The position numbers and the translations under genes were made by a program. Source: an uncultured Paludibacter sp. (GTDB lineage Bacteria; Bacteroidota; Bacteroidia; Bacteroidales; Paludibacteraceae). From it: DNA of 64,000 nt. The notes under the pieces were generated by a model that was not told where the DNA came from, did no database searches, and was given only the letters and a program-made list of their open reading frames with translations. This document shows positions 19,901-27,144 of the stretch, in pieces; within the stretch, counting starts at the first letter, position 1, and each line of letters opens with the position of its first letter. The stretch lies in NCBI GenBank assembly GCA_937927845.1, contig CALFXE010000242.1:1-64000 (forward strand), given 5' to 3'.

Positions 19901-20527
19901 TTATTCCATTCTTATAACCCCCAGCACAATACTAAGGCTGCGTATGTCTGATCTTGGCATTGAAAATGGCGGATAATTTTCTCTATTATCACTTACCAGT
20001 AGAATATTATCTGGATTGTCTTCATCCTCAAATACTCTCTTCACTAATGCACCTTGAGAACTATCTATCACATATACCTTTCCCCACTGGAAAAACAATA
20101 TGTCGATGATTTTTTTACATGCCAGTATATCGCCGTTGCTGTACTTTGGATACATGCTCGAACCGCTGACACGAATAACAAACTCATAGCCGCTACGCTC
20201 GAACTCCGGAACCATGTACTGATCACAATCAGCGTAAACAATACCATCCAAATCGGAAGCAGGAAATCCAGCTACAGCTTCGGCAGGTAATAGGGGAACT
20301 GATTTGAATTGCTTATTTTCACCATCAGCGGGAGTTGTGTCCGATCTTAGCATTGTGCCTTCAAGATATTGTATTAGTGCCTTAGCATTAACAATTGTAG
20401 GTTTAGACTTTCCGTTTTTATATCTTCCTACAGCCGCTTCGGACAGCCCGGTTGCTTTTGCAATTTTATAGTTAGATTGTGTTGTATTTGCTAAAGCTCT
20501 TAAAGACCTTTCTATAATGTCATCCAT
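19901..20527 (-). CDS. CI/LexA-like phage repressor (HTH + S24 peptidase)
   Basis: A 208-residue repressor. An N-terminal helix-turn-helix (about 8-50; 'NYKIAKATGLSEAAVGRYKN') is followed by an S24 self-cleaving domain (about 75-208) with the Ala86-Gly87 scissile site in 'AEAVAGFPA', catalytic Ser124 in 'SGSSMYP' and Lys163 in 'GALVKRVF'. It should hold the prophage silent and be inactivated by RecA-stimulated self-cleavage after DNA damage. It is transcribed leftward, away from the operator-bearing early promoter at 20594-20616. The palindromes listed at 20594, 21900 and 21931 are its likely binding sites. Confidence 0.92.
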   Translation of the reverse strand: MDDIIERSLRALANTTQSNYKIAKATGLSEAAVGRYKNGKSKPTIVNAKALIQYLEGTMLRSDTTPADGENKQFKSVPLLPAEAVAGFPASDLDGIVYADCDQYMVPEFERSGYEFVIRVSGSSMYPKYSNGDILACKKIIDILFFQWGKVYVIDSSQGALVKRVFEDEDNPDNILLVSDNRENYPPFSMPRSDIRSLSIVLGVIRME

Positions 20528-20593
20528 TTATGTTTATTTTTTATATGTTAATTATTTGTAAAAACATAACGATTCGATATGTTTAGTATGGTT

Positions 20594-20616
20594 ACTAAAA
20601 TATGTTAGTATATTTG
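20594..20616 (+). promoter_or_regulatory. Operator palindrome and -7 of first rightward promoter
   Basis: The 16-bp palindrome ACTAA-N6-TTAGT occupies 20594-20609, and the exact -7 element TATATTTG overlaps its last base (20609-20616). The 19 bases 20601-20619 are repeated exactly at 21938-21956. A -33 TTTG is not clear at this copy. It should drive the small gene at 20736 and be shut off by the repressor. Confidence 0.7.
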
Positions 20617-20735
20617 CATCATTATACAATCCATATAGATAAAATGGCATCAGCCTGATTTTCTGTTAATTTAATTTTATTTTTTTTCATCATTAATTAC
20701 TAAAAGCATATAGTTTAATTTTAAATTTATTCATT

Positions 20736-20912
20736 ATGTGTACTTTTCGCAAAAAATTAACTGCCGAAGATGTGAAAAACATCTCAGCAATCTTACGTGA
20801 TTACAGAAGAAATAATCCGACTATGTCAAATGACACAGAAGCTTACAAACTCAGTCGCATATTAAATTCTTATGGAATAAAAGCTGAGAGTGTATCACCA
20901 TCAAGGCCTTGA
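20736..20912 (+). CDS. Small early protein, 58 aa, unknown
   Basis: ATG-started frame of 58 codons downstream of the repressed promoter at 20594-20616, with an A-rich ribosome-entry region. The product is basic and helical ('LTAEDVKNISAILRDYRRNN', 'EAYKLSRILNSYGIKAES') with no recognisable domain. By position (first rightward gene next to the repressor) it could be a Cro-like or anti-repressor peptide, but no HTH is evident. Its stop codon directly abuts the stop of the leftward gene at 20913. Confidence 0.6.
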   Translation: MCTFRKKLTAEDVKNISAILRDYRRNNPTMSNDTEAYKLSRILNSYGIKAESVSPSRP

Positions 20913-21035
20913 TTATTTAGGCCGCTTACTACTGCCTCGTGATGGCTGTTGATTAGATTGGCGATCTACTCCACCAGCTCCCGGTCTTGATGAATTACCT
21001 CTATTAGGTATTGATTTAATTTCTATTTTCTCCAT
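20913..21035 (-). CDS. Small Arg/Gly/Ser-rich protein, 40 aa
   Basis: A 40-codon frame whose ATG (21035) lies inside the last codons of the SLATT-like gene in another frame, an overlap typical of coupled translation. The product is almost free of hydrophobics and rich in S, R, G and P ('NRGNSSRPGAGG', 'PSRGSSKRPK'), so probably disordered and nucleic-acid- or membrane-surface-binding. The end motif RGSSKRP resembles RGGSKRP in the protein encoded at 21571. Coding status is inferred from overlap and motif sharing only. Confidence 0.45.
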   Translation of the reverse strand: MEKIEIKSIPNRGNSSRPGAGGVDRQSNQQPSRGSSKRPK

Positions 21036-21294
21036 TTGATTCTGTTTTAGGATTATATATATCATCTAAATACTTATCACTTATTGCAGATGCTTTTCTG
21101 TCTAATTTCTTGTTGATTTTTCCAAATAAACTACTTATTTCCGTAGCTTTTTTTGCATTGTCTTCAAAAAGTTCCGAGTATCTATTTTGAGCTTCATTCA
21201 CGCTTATTTCATTTGAATTCGCCTCATCAAATAAATTTTGCATTTTGTTAGAGTAAATAATATAATCAGTATGCAATCTAACCAGTTTAGCCAA
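21016..21294 (-). CDS. SLATT-like protein, C-terminal half in shifted frame
   Basis: Ninety-two codons counted from a weak TTG; the frame is open further upstream, so this start is unlikely to be used. The sequence is a helical, charged tail ('LAKLVRLHTDYIIYSNKMQN', 'NRYSELFEDNAKKATEISSL') that matches what follows the second transmembrane helix in SLATT-domain proteins. The preceding frame (21306-21566) supplies the two-TM half and stops 11 bases before. A -1 shift at the T7 run near 21307-21313 joins them. I treat the two frames as one gene that is either frameshifted by mutation or by programmed slippage. Confidence 0.65.
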   Translation of the reverse strand: MAKLVRLHTDYIIYSNKMQNLFDEANSNEISVNEAQNRYSELFEDNAKKATEISSLFGKINKKLDRKASAISDKYLDDIYNPKTESNGENRN

Positions 21295-21305
21295 GTCATC
21301 ACTTT

Positions 21306-21566
21306 TTAAAAAAATACTGGAAAAAATTGATTTAAAACTGTTCCGATTGCAACAGAAATTGTAGCAGCAAAAGCATAATATGTTTCTATAAAATATAATA
21401 TAGCCCCACTTGATGAAAGCATTGCTATGACAATGTTAAATAGTTTAGAATTTAATACCTGATTATCTATTAGCAATTCAGCATAATGTCGAGTAGTATT
21501 AGCTTGCTTAAGTTCCTCGTATATACGATTTAGAAGATAATCTCTCCTTGTTAGTTTGTTTTTCAT
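21306..21566 (-). CDS. SLATT-like two-TM protein, N-terminal half
   Basis: An 86-residue frame: a polar helix ('DYLLNRIYEELKQANTTRHY', an aromatic/basic lead-in), then two membrane segments (about 41-60 and 63-84) ending at a run of Phe and the stop. This is the layout of SLATT effectors, which are predicted to be membrane pore proteins in antiviral systems and are normally about 150-200 residues. Here the tail continues in another frame (21016-21294). It is leftward, on the repressor strand, so it is probably expressed in the lysogen. It starts 4 bases after the 98-aa gene. The SLATT call is by eye on layout. Confidence 0.6.
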   Translation of the reverse strand: MKNKLTRRDYLLNRIYEELKQANTTRHYAELLIDNQVLNSKLFNIVIAMLSSSGAILYFIETYYAFAATISVAIGTVLNQFFPVFF

Positions 21567-21570
21567 ACAG

Positions 21571-21867
21571 TTACTTCTTTAATTTTACTTCTTCACTCTC
21601 TTCAATATGAATATTTGCTAATTTTTTAGATTTAATCATTTCAGAATATATTATTTTTAAATATAACTTTTTATTTAATTTAATGACGTTATTCTGTTTA
21701 ATATAAATTTTTGTAGAAAATTTTGTTTTGGTACTTAATTTTCCACATTGTTGTATGGATTTATTTTTTATCACTAAAGTTGGAGGTCTCTTGCTTCCAC
21801 CCCTATTGGGCTGAGCGTGTTTTATTGTAGATCTGCCAAAAGAATTAATGGGACTACCTTTTCTCAT
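21571..21867 (-). CDS. Small basic protein, 98 aa, unknown
   Basis: A 98-codon ATG-started frame, first gene of the leftward lysogeny block, starting 33 bases from the operator palindrome at 21900. The product is very rich in Lys/Arg with an N-terminal 'HAQPNRGGSKRPP' segment and a beta-like basic middle ('TKFSTKIYIKQNNVIKLNKK'). No domain recognised. The RGGSKRP motif recurs in the 40-aa product at 20913, on the other side of the SLATT-like gene, which suggests a linked function. Translational coupling to the SLATT-like gene is likely from the 4-base gap. Confidence 0.5.
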   Translation of the reverse strand: MRKGSPINSFGRSTIKHAQPNRGGSKRPPTLVIKNKSIQQCGKLSTKTKFSTKIYIKQNNVIKLNKKLYLKIIYSEMIKSKKLANIHIEESEEVKLKK

Positions 21868-21899
21868 AAATCAATTCAAAAGTTAATAATTATTAAAAT

Positions 21900-21915
21900 A
21901 CTAACATATATTAGT
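21900..21915. promoter_or_regulatory. Operator palindrome (distal)
   Basis: ACTAACATATATTAGT has the same ACTAA-N6-TTAGT arms as 20594-20609. Its centre is 31 bp (about three helix turns) from the palindrome at 21931-21946, suiting cooperative repressor binding. It lies between the divergent starts of the 98-aa gene and the early operon. Confidence 0.7.
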
Positions 21916-21922
21916 AGTTGTG

Positions 21923-21953
21923 TTGCGTGTACTATTTTATGTTAGTATATTTG
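21923..21953 (+). promoter_or_regulatory. Main early rightward promoter with operator
   Basis: TTG at 21923-21925, 20-base spacer, and an exact -7 TATATTTG at 21946-21953, matching the Bacteroidetes promoter form. The spacer holds the palindrome ACTAT-N6-TTAGT (21931-21946), one base off the other two operators, so bound repressor would block the polymerase. It reads into the gene at 22010 and the recombination block. Confidence 0.75.
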
Positions 21954-22009
21954 CATTATGTTTCAAACGAAACAACAAATAAACGAAAATAATTCAAAAC
22001 TACAAAAAA

Positions 22010-22264
22010 ATGAGTACGGAAAAAACGATAGAAAAAATCATCGAAACCAATAAGCAGGGTGCCGATGTAAAAATCTTGGTTAACGAAGCCTTAAAGCTTT
22101 TATACGCCGAGTCAATGACCCGCAAGGAAATTGAGGAAAACGTGTATAACAATTTCCGAACACAAATGTCCCGGATAAAAGACCGGATAGGCTTTAACGT
22201 GGTGTACACATATCGGGGTAAGATATTAACAGTCACTCGACTTGAAGATGAGGAGATAAGATGA
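22010..22264 (+). CDS. Early phage protein, 84 aa, unknown
   Basis: First gene after the main early promoter, with a leader of about 50 bases. Basic/acidic helical protein ('KQGADVKILVNEALKLLYAE', 'MTRKEIEENVYNNFRTQMSR') with a short beta end ('VVYTYRGKILTVTRL'), perhaps a winged-helix-like fold, but no family recognised. Its stop overlaps the start of the next gene (ATGATG), indicating coupled translation. Confidence 0.7.
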   Translation: MSTEKTIEKIIETNKQGADVKILVNEALKLLYAESMTRKEIEENVYNNFRTQMSRIKDRIGFNVVYTYRGKILTVTRLEDEEIR

Positions 22265-22452
22265 TGAAACCACAAATTAAAATTACAGCAGAAAGATTAC
22301 TTGAACTTGGAGGTTCATTGGAGGGGATTATACAGGAGTTGTCGGAAGCGATCGAGGCTCCTGCCCCAAATCCACGCAAAAGGAAAAACTTAAAACAGGC
22401 ACGTGTAGCCAAATATTTAAACATGATCGATGCAAGAACAACCAAAAAATAA
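22261..22452 (+). CDS. Early phage protein, 63 aa, unknown
   Basis: Starts by a 4-base overlap with the previous gene. An acidic helical first half ('LLELGGSLEGIIQELSEAIE') and a basic second half ('NPRKRKNLKQARVAKYLNMI'). No domain recognised. Operon membership and clean overlap support that it is real. Confidence 0.65.
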   Translation: MMKPQIKITAERLLELGGSLEGIIQELSEAIEAPAPNPRKRKNLKQARVAKYLNMIDARTTKK

Positions 22453-22470
22453 CAATTAATAAAAAACACT

Positions 22471-22890
22471 ATGCTAAGTAACATTATCAGAGAGCTACAA
22501 TCAGACATCGAGGACATGTTCACCTCAACCCAAGATTTTGAAAATTGGGAGTGGGGTAGAGATGAAAGCGAAATTGAGATTGAGCATAACAACATGCTTT
22601 ATCACCTTAGGTTTTCACTTTCAGGCTTTATGAAAGTAAAAGTAGTGGTAACATTCTTCGAATGTGTACCGGTAAGGGGCGAAAAGAGGTATTTCCCTGC
22701 AAAACCAAACGAACTTTTAAGAGAGGCTCTAAACAAGGTTTTTATCTATCTTCTTTGTGAAAGGTATCTTGACCTCGAAGAGGAAGAGGTAGATGCAAAA
22801 AGACAGGAAGAAAAAGATGACCAGGACCGCAAAGAAATGCAAGAAACTTATAGTAGTCTTCAATCACAATTTTATAACGTAGGATTGTGA
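22471..22890 (+). CDS. Early phage protein, 139 aa, unknown
   Basis: A 139-residue soluble protein with an acidic N-terminal helix ('LQSDIEDMFTSTQDFENWEW'), a beta-rich middle ('YHLRFSLSGFMKVKVVVTFF') and a long charged coiled coil at the end (about 105-139). The fold is unrecognised. The next small gene starts inside its stop codon (GTGA overlap). Confidence 0.7.
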   Translation: MLSNIIRELQSDIEDMFTSTQDFENWEWGRDESEIEIEHNNMLYHLRFSLSGFMKVKVVVTFFECVPVRGEKRYFPAKPNELLREALNKVFIYLLCERYLDLEEEEVDAKRQEEKDDQDRKEMQETYSSLQSQFYNVGL

Positions 22891-23015
22891 AAACAGAAAT
22901 AACTAAAACAGAAAAGATTTTTTACACAATTGCAGCAACGATATTTATCGCTTTTGTTGCACTTCAAACACTTAGATATTTTGGACTGATAGTGATTAGT
23001 CCTTATTTAAACTAA
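22887..23015 (+). CDS. Small single-TM protein, 42 aa
   Basis: GTG-started frame overlapping the previous stop by 4 bases. After a short basic/polar N-terminus there is one hydrophobic segment (about residues 11-38, 'FYTIAATIFIAFVALQTLRY'). Such tiny membrane peptides are common in phage early operons; function unknown. Confidence 0.5.
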   Translation: MKTEITKTEKIFYTIAATIFIAFVALQTLRYFGLIVISPYLN

Positions 23016-23020
23016 CTGTT

Positions 23021-23176
23021 ATGAACACCTACACGCAACTCAACATATTCGGTGAAGCGAAGAAAATTCGGATTTATTTTCGTGACAGTCTCGGCAGGTT
23101 TGCCAGCCGGGAAATTTCAGAGATTGATAAGTTGTACAGGGAAAACAACAGGCTAAAGGTTGAAGTGGAGATGTAG
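23021..23176 (+). CDS. Small early protein, 51 aa, with in-frame TAG and extension
   Basis: ATG frame of 51 codons ending in TAG (23174-23176). The same frame continues for another 19 sense codons to a TAA at 23234-23236, just before recT, and the extension keeps the basic helical character ('RRKAESLAHYRIEQGKKQ'). A Tyr codon at the TAG position would give a smooth 71-72-residue protein, so this is most simply a nonsense mutation. Product starts 'MNTYTQLNIFGEAKKIRIYF' with a 'GRFAS' turn; family unrecognised. Confidence 0.55.
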   Translation: MNTYTQLNIFGEAKKIRIYFRDSLGRFASREISEIDKLYRENNRLKVEVEM

Positions 23177-23247
23177 CGCAGGAAAGCCGAAAGCTTAGCG
23201 CATTACAGGATTGAACAGGGTAAAAAACAAATTTAACACACGAATTT

Positions 23248-24153
23248 ATGGACAAAACAAAATTTTCAAAGGAAACGAGCCTGAACGTTACCGACAAGGC
23301 AACGATTGTCGAACAGTTGCAGGTAGCGGAATCATTCATCAATACCATGATGAAGATTCACAAAAAAACGGCAGAAGATGCAGAAATGATATTCGAGCGT
23401 GAGGCGATGTATTTTAAAAAGGCGTTAAACGCAAGCGAGAGATTGAAACAGTGTACCGGCATTTCCCTTTATTCTGCATTTTTGGAGATAGCCATACAGG
23501 GTTTATCGATTCAGCCCGGTCAGAAATCAGAGGCTTACCTCGAGGCCAGAGGCACAAAAACAAGTCAGAGGGACGAGTCAGGTAACCTTATTGATGCGTG
23601 GATAAACACCGCTTATTTGAGAATTACCGCTTACGGCGAACTGAACATGCGAATCATGTCGGGACAAATCATTAGAATGAACAATCCGCAGGTAATCTAC
23701 GAGGGTGATCACTTCCAGCCGATGACAAACCAGCGTGGCGAGCTTATCGTTGATTACAAGCCGTGTATCCCACGAAAATCCAAGAAAATTATTGGAGCAT
23801 ACGTGTGTATCGTACTTCCAAATAATGGGCTTGATTTCAAATGGCTGCTTGAAGATGATATCGAGCGTCTGAAAAAATACTCAATTCCAAAATCAGGACA
23901 GAACCCGCAGGCAAATTCTCTTTACAGCTCTGAAAACGGTGGTATAGACCCTGGTTTTCTTGAAGCAAAAACCATCAAACACGCCATGCGTGCATACACC
24001 AAATTAAGAGTAGGTGAATCTGTCTCATTCGACGACGAACTTGACGAGGAAGAATTAAAGGAAGTGAACGGCGGTTTTGCTCCTGCAGCAGCCTCAGTCG
24101 CAAAAGAAAAACCGGCTCAAGCTATAATTATTGAAGATACAGATCCATTTTAA
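23248..24153 (+). CDS. recT: RecT family single-strand annealing protein
   Basis: A 301-residue RecT-type recombinase. Family features include 'LQVAESFINTMMKIHKKTAE'-like N-terminal helices, the core 'SLYSAFLEIAIQGLSIQPGQ', 'AYLRITAYGELNMRIMSGQI' and 'SGQNPQANSLYS', and an acidic, Ala-rich tail ending 'IIIEDTDPF', the kind of tip that binds single-strand-binding proteins. It anneals ssDNA during phage recombination and replication. A RecE-like nuclease is encoded two genes downstream, the usual partner. Confidence 0.92.
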   Translation: MDKTKFSKETSLNVTDKATIVEQLQVAESFINTMMKIHKKTAEDAEMIFEREAMYFKKALNASERLKQCTGISLYSAFLEIAIQGLSIQPGQKSEAYLEARGTKTSQRDESGNLIDAWINTAYLRITAYGELNMRIMSGQIIRMNNPQVIYEGDHFQPMTNQRGELIVDYKPCIPRKSKKIIGAYVCIVLPNNGLDFKWLLEDDIERLKKYSIPKSGQNPQANSLYSSENGGIDPGFLEAKTIKHAMRAYTKLRVGESVSFDDELDEEELKEVNGGFAPAAASVAKEKPAQAIIIEDTDPF

Positions 24154-24175
24154 AAACAGTAAAAAAATAAAAATT

Positions 24176-25405
24176 ATGTCACAAGAAAACACGGCGGTGC
24201 AGCAGACCGTATTACTACAGGTAAATCAATTGCAGCAAATCGTTGCAACGGCTCCGGAGATACTCTCTCAAAACATAGAGAGTAAAACGAAAGCCATCGA
24301 TGCAGGCAACAAGATTATTGAGCTGGCTAAATCAGGCATGAATGACGTGTATGATGCTCAACTGGCAACATATATCACTAAAGCAAAGAAAACCATCGAT
24401 GCGATGAATGAGCGCCGCAAACCTTTCACCCAGATTGTTGATGCGGTAAAAAAACAATTCACCACTCTGGAAGCCGAGCTGAAACCTACAATTGATGAGG
24501 CACAGAAACTACGTGATGACTGTACTACAGAAAAAATGAAGGCTAAGCAGGAAGAAGAACGACAATCCAGGGTGAAGCTCGAAAAAGACAAAGAGCTTAT
24601 TGAGATTCGTGGATATTGCGAAGTCCTCGCGGCTAACTATTTTAGCAACTGTATTGATACAACGAAAAACAGCATCATCAAGTATTTTAATGAACTTACC
24701 CTTGAAAATATTGATGCTGCCGACAAATCGCTCGAAACCGCATCAACAAAGTTTGAATCAAGATACGATCTTCCTGTGATCGACCTGCCATCAGATACAA
24801 TCAAACCCGGCGTGATGTATATTGATTTTGAAATCAAGCACGCTTCTGATGAGGAAGTCGTTGAAATCATCAACTCAGTTTTAAACGCTGATTTTACAGG
24901 TAAAAAAGACCATTACAGCCGCGAGATAGCCGCTACCCTGAAGGAATACAGGGATAAACTACCCTCAAAAAAGGCAGAACTTGAAGCCATAGCTAAAGCC
25001 GGAGAAGAAGAAAAAGCCAGGCTCGAGGAGGCAGCAAAAAAACGCCAGCAGGAAGAAGCGGAACGCCTGGCAAGGGAAAAGTCCGAACGGGAAGCTAAAG
25101 CCCGCGAGGAGGCAGCTATTGCAGCCAGTGCAGCTACTGCCGGTGCAATGGTTGATGCGAGCATATCGGCGACAGAAACCCCAAACGTGAAAGAAAAATA
25201 TCAGATTAAGCTGAAAAATAATGCAGGGTATCTTTTGCTCGTTCAATTCTGGTTTGAAAAAGAAGGGAAAGCCATGCCGGTTGATAAATTTGAAAAATTC
25301 ACATTCGACCGCATTAAACGTTTTTGCGAAAGCTATGCCCTCAAAAACGAAGAATTCATCGAAAGTCCATTAATCAGTTACGAACCTGTATATAAAGCGA
25401 AGTGA
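24176..25405 (+). CDS. Coiled-coil phage protein in recombination block
   Basis: A 409-residue protein; the ATG at 24176 was chosen because the longer frame begins inside recT. N-terminal 50-130 is a helical bundle, a middle domain follows (about 150-230), then a very regular Ala/Glu/Lys/Arg coiled coil (about 275-335, 'KKRQQEEAERLAREKSEREA') and a small C-terminal domain ('LLLVQFWFEKEGKAM'). Its place between recT and the RecE-like nuclease gene, also overlapping the latter, suggests a recombination accessory role. No named family assigned. Confidence 0.75.
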   Translation: MSQENTAVQQTVLLQVNQLQQIVATAPEILSQNIESKTKAIDAGNKIIELAKSGMNDVYDAQLATYITKAKKTIDAMNERRKPFTQIVDAVKKQFTTLEAELKPTIDEAQKLRDDCTTEKMKAKQEEERQSRVKLEKDKELIEIRGYCEVLAANYFSNCIDTTKNSIIKYFNELTLENIDAADKSLETASTKFESRYDLPVIDLPSDTIKPGVMYIDFEIKHASDEEVVEIINSVLNADFTGKKDHYSREIAATLKEYRDKLPSKKAELEAIAKAGEEEKARLEEAAKKRQQEEAERLAREKSEREAKAREEAAIAASAATAGAMVDASISATETPNVKEKYQIKLKNNAGYLLLVQFWFEKEGKAMPVDKFEKFTFDRIKRFCESYALKNEEFIESPLISYEPVYKAK

Positions 25406-26058
25406 TGGACGCCTATTATCAAAGGACAGAGGTATCTAACTCGGATTTAAGCTGGCTTAAAAACCAGCTTTTTCCCAGGCCAATGCCGGACCCTACAAAT
25501 TCTTATAAATTTGGTTCTTTGCTTGATGCGATGATAACGGAACCTGATCGTATAGATTATTTCAAACATACTCTTGATGGAGAGGTGTTTTCTCCGGAAG
25601 ATTTTCATAAAGCCGAAGAAATGAAAAAGGCATTCTGGGATGATGAATTTTGTCGAATAATGGCCGAAAAAGCTGATGGACAAAAGAAAATGTTTGAACG
25701 TCTGGATATGAACTTTAATGGCTATGAATTTCACTTAAATACAAGATGTAAATGGGACCTGTGGAGACAAGACTGGAAATGGGGCGGAGATATAAAAACC
25801 ACCGCAGCCGAAACACAAAAGCAATTTGAGGATGCATGCAGATATTTTGATTACGATAGGCAACGTGCATGGTACATGGATATAGCAGGGTGTGAAAGGG
25901 ACGTTTTAATCGGTATTTCAAAAAAGAATTTCAGAGTATTCAAGATACCGATTAACAGGGATAGCAGTTTTTACAAGGATGGAAAATCTAAATATCTGGA
26001 ACTATCATTCAGGTGGTACATGATGTTTGGCGAAAGTAAAAATTTTAAAACATACTAA
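25405..26058 (+). CDS. RecE-like PD-(D/E)XK exonuclease
   Basis: A 217-residue nuclease of the PDDEXK/RecE C-terminal type. Visible marks are 'NSYKFGSLLDAMITEP' (helix with the GS motif), 'CKWDLWRQDWKWGGDIKTT' with the catalytic Asp…D-x-K pattern, and 'DYDRQRAWYMDIAG' (the Q-x3-Y helix). It should resect double-strand ends to give the ssDNA bound by RecT. The ATG at 25405 overlaps the stop of the preceding gene by one base; a GTG three bases earlier is also in frame. Confidence 0.85.
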   Translation: MDAYYQRTEVSNSDLSWLKNQLFPRPMPDPTNSYKFGSLLDAMITEPDRIDYFKHTLDGEVFSPEDFHKAEEMKKAFWDDEFCRIMAEKADGQKKMFERLDMNFNGYEFHLNTRCKWDLWRQDWKWGGDIKTTAAETQKQFEDACRYFDYDRQRAWYMDIAGCERDVLIGISKKNFRVFKIPINRDSSFYKDGKSKYLELSFRWYMMFGESKNFKTY

Positions 26059-26091
26059 ACAGATTTTTATTCACCAAAATTACCGGCAGAG

Positions 26092-26526
26092 ATGAACACG
26101 ATTCTAATTAATAAACAAAATGGGGATATACTGGGTAAACAGTATGTGCTGCAAAGACTTGAAAACGTTTTTCAAACGCTCAAAAATGGAGAGCATATAC
26201 TTACACTTAAAAAGACGGTAAAACAGCGGAGTAACAATCAAAATGCGATGATGTGGATGTGGTTTACATGCCTTGCGCAGGATACCGGAGCTACTAAGGA
26301 TGATTTCTATGATTACTATCGTGAAAAGTTTCTTTGTCGAACAATAATTATTAACGGAAAAGAAACAAAGGTAACAACCGGTACCAGCAAACTTGATGCA
26401 GTTGCAATGACGCATTTTTTAAACCATGTACAAGCCGATGCAATCGCCGAGTTCGGGGTAAGGCTACCCACGCCGGAAGATTTATACTGGGAAGAATTTG
26501 AGAACTATTATAAACGATTTATTTAA
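26092..26526 (+). CDS. NinB/Orf-like recombination protein
   Basis: A 144-residue protein with the hallmark 'KQRSNNQNAMMWMWFTCLAQ' of the lambda NinB (Orf) family, in which the RS-x2-QN stretch starts the core helix, and 'RLPTPEDLYWEEFENYY' at the end. Family members bind ssDNA and SSB and stand in for RecFOR. Location directly after the RecE-like nuclease fits. Confidence 0.8.
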   Translation: MNTILINKQNGDILGKQYVLQRLENVFQTLKNGEHILTLKKTVKQRSNNQNAMMWMWFTCLAQDTGATKDDFYDYYREKFLCRTIIINGKETKVTTGTSKLDAVAMTHFLNHVQADAIAEFGVRLPTPEDLYWEEFENYYKRFI

Positions 26527-26532
26527 AAAAAT

Positions 26533-27126
26533 ATGAGTACAATCAAAATTAAAAAAGTAAAGCTTACTCGGGGCAGGACTCTTGAAGCGACATTGATCGA
26601 ATATGTAACGGTCAATGAAATCCAGGCACAAAACGAGGTAGTTAAAAAATGCGATTACCTGGCGCATAACGACCTGTTGAAAAGTTTTGAAAATTTGACA
26701 GCTCACATGATTAATATCTGTGAACTGGCGTGCGAAAAGAAAGAAGTGAAAATTACAGGATTCACTCTTGCAGATGGTGCCGATGGTGACGGGGTTATCC
26801 TTGTTGGTCAGAAAACACTTTCAACCGGCAAGATTTTGAACCTTGTTTCCCCGCTGACCGAATTTTTCGGCGATGAGTACCTGTATGGCGAGGATCTTTC
26901 GCTGGCAATCGATCAGTGTATTGAAGAGGTGGAGCTTTACCTGAACGAGGGTAAGTCGGCCATCAAGCGGACAGCAATCAATTTTGATGAAGATGACGTA
27001 GCGGCTGAAATCAATATCGGCAGCGAAGAAGCACCAAAAAAGCGAGGAAGAAAGAAAAGTATCAAGGCGACCATCTCGGTAAATGGCGAGAAAGAAATTC
27101 CTATCGAGCTGGAAAATGCAGTATAA
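26533..27126 (+). CDS. Phage protein, 197 aa, unknown
   Basis: A soluble 197-residue protein. N-terminal beta/alpha region ('IKIKKVKLTRGRTLEATLIE'), an acidic middle, and a basic tail with the AT-hook-like core 'KKRGRKKSIKATIS' (about 172-186), which may touch DNA. It sits 6 bases after the NinB-like gene and 18 before the ParB-like gene. Such proteins recur in Bacteroidetes phage recombination blocks without a known function. Confidence 0.7.
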   Translation: MSTIKIKKVKLTRGRTLEATLIEYVTVNEIQAQNEVVKKCDYLAHNDLLKSFENLTAHMINICELACEKKEVKITGFTLADGADGDGVILVGQKTLSTGKILNLVSPLTEFFGDEYLYGEDLSLAIDQCIEEVELYLNEGKSAIKRTAINFDEDDVAAEINIGSEEAPKKRGRKKSIKATISVNGEKEIPIELENAV

Positions 27127-27144
27127 TCATTAAAATAAAAAATT

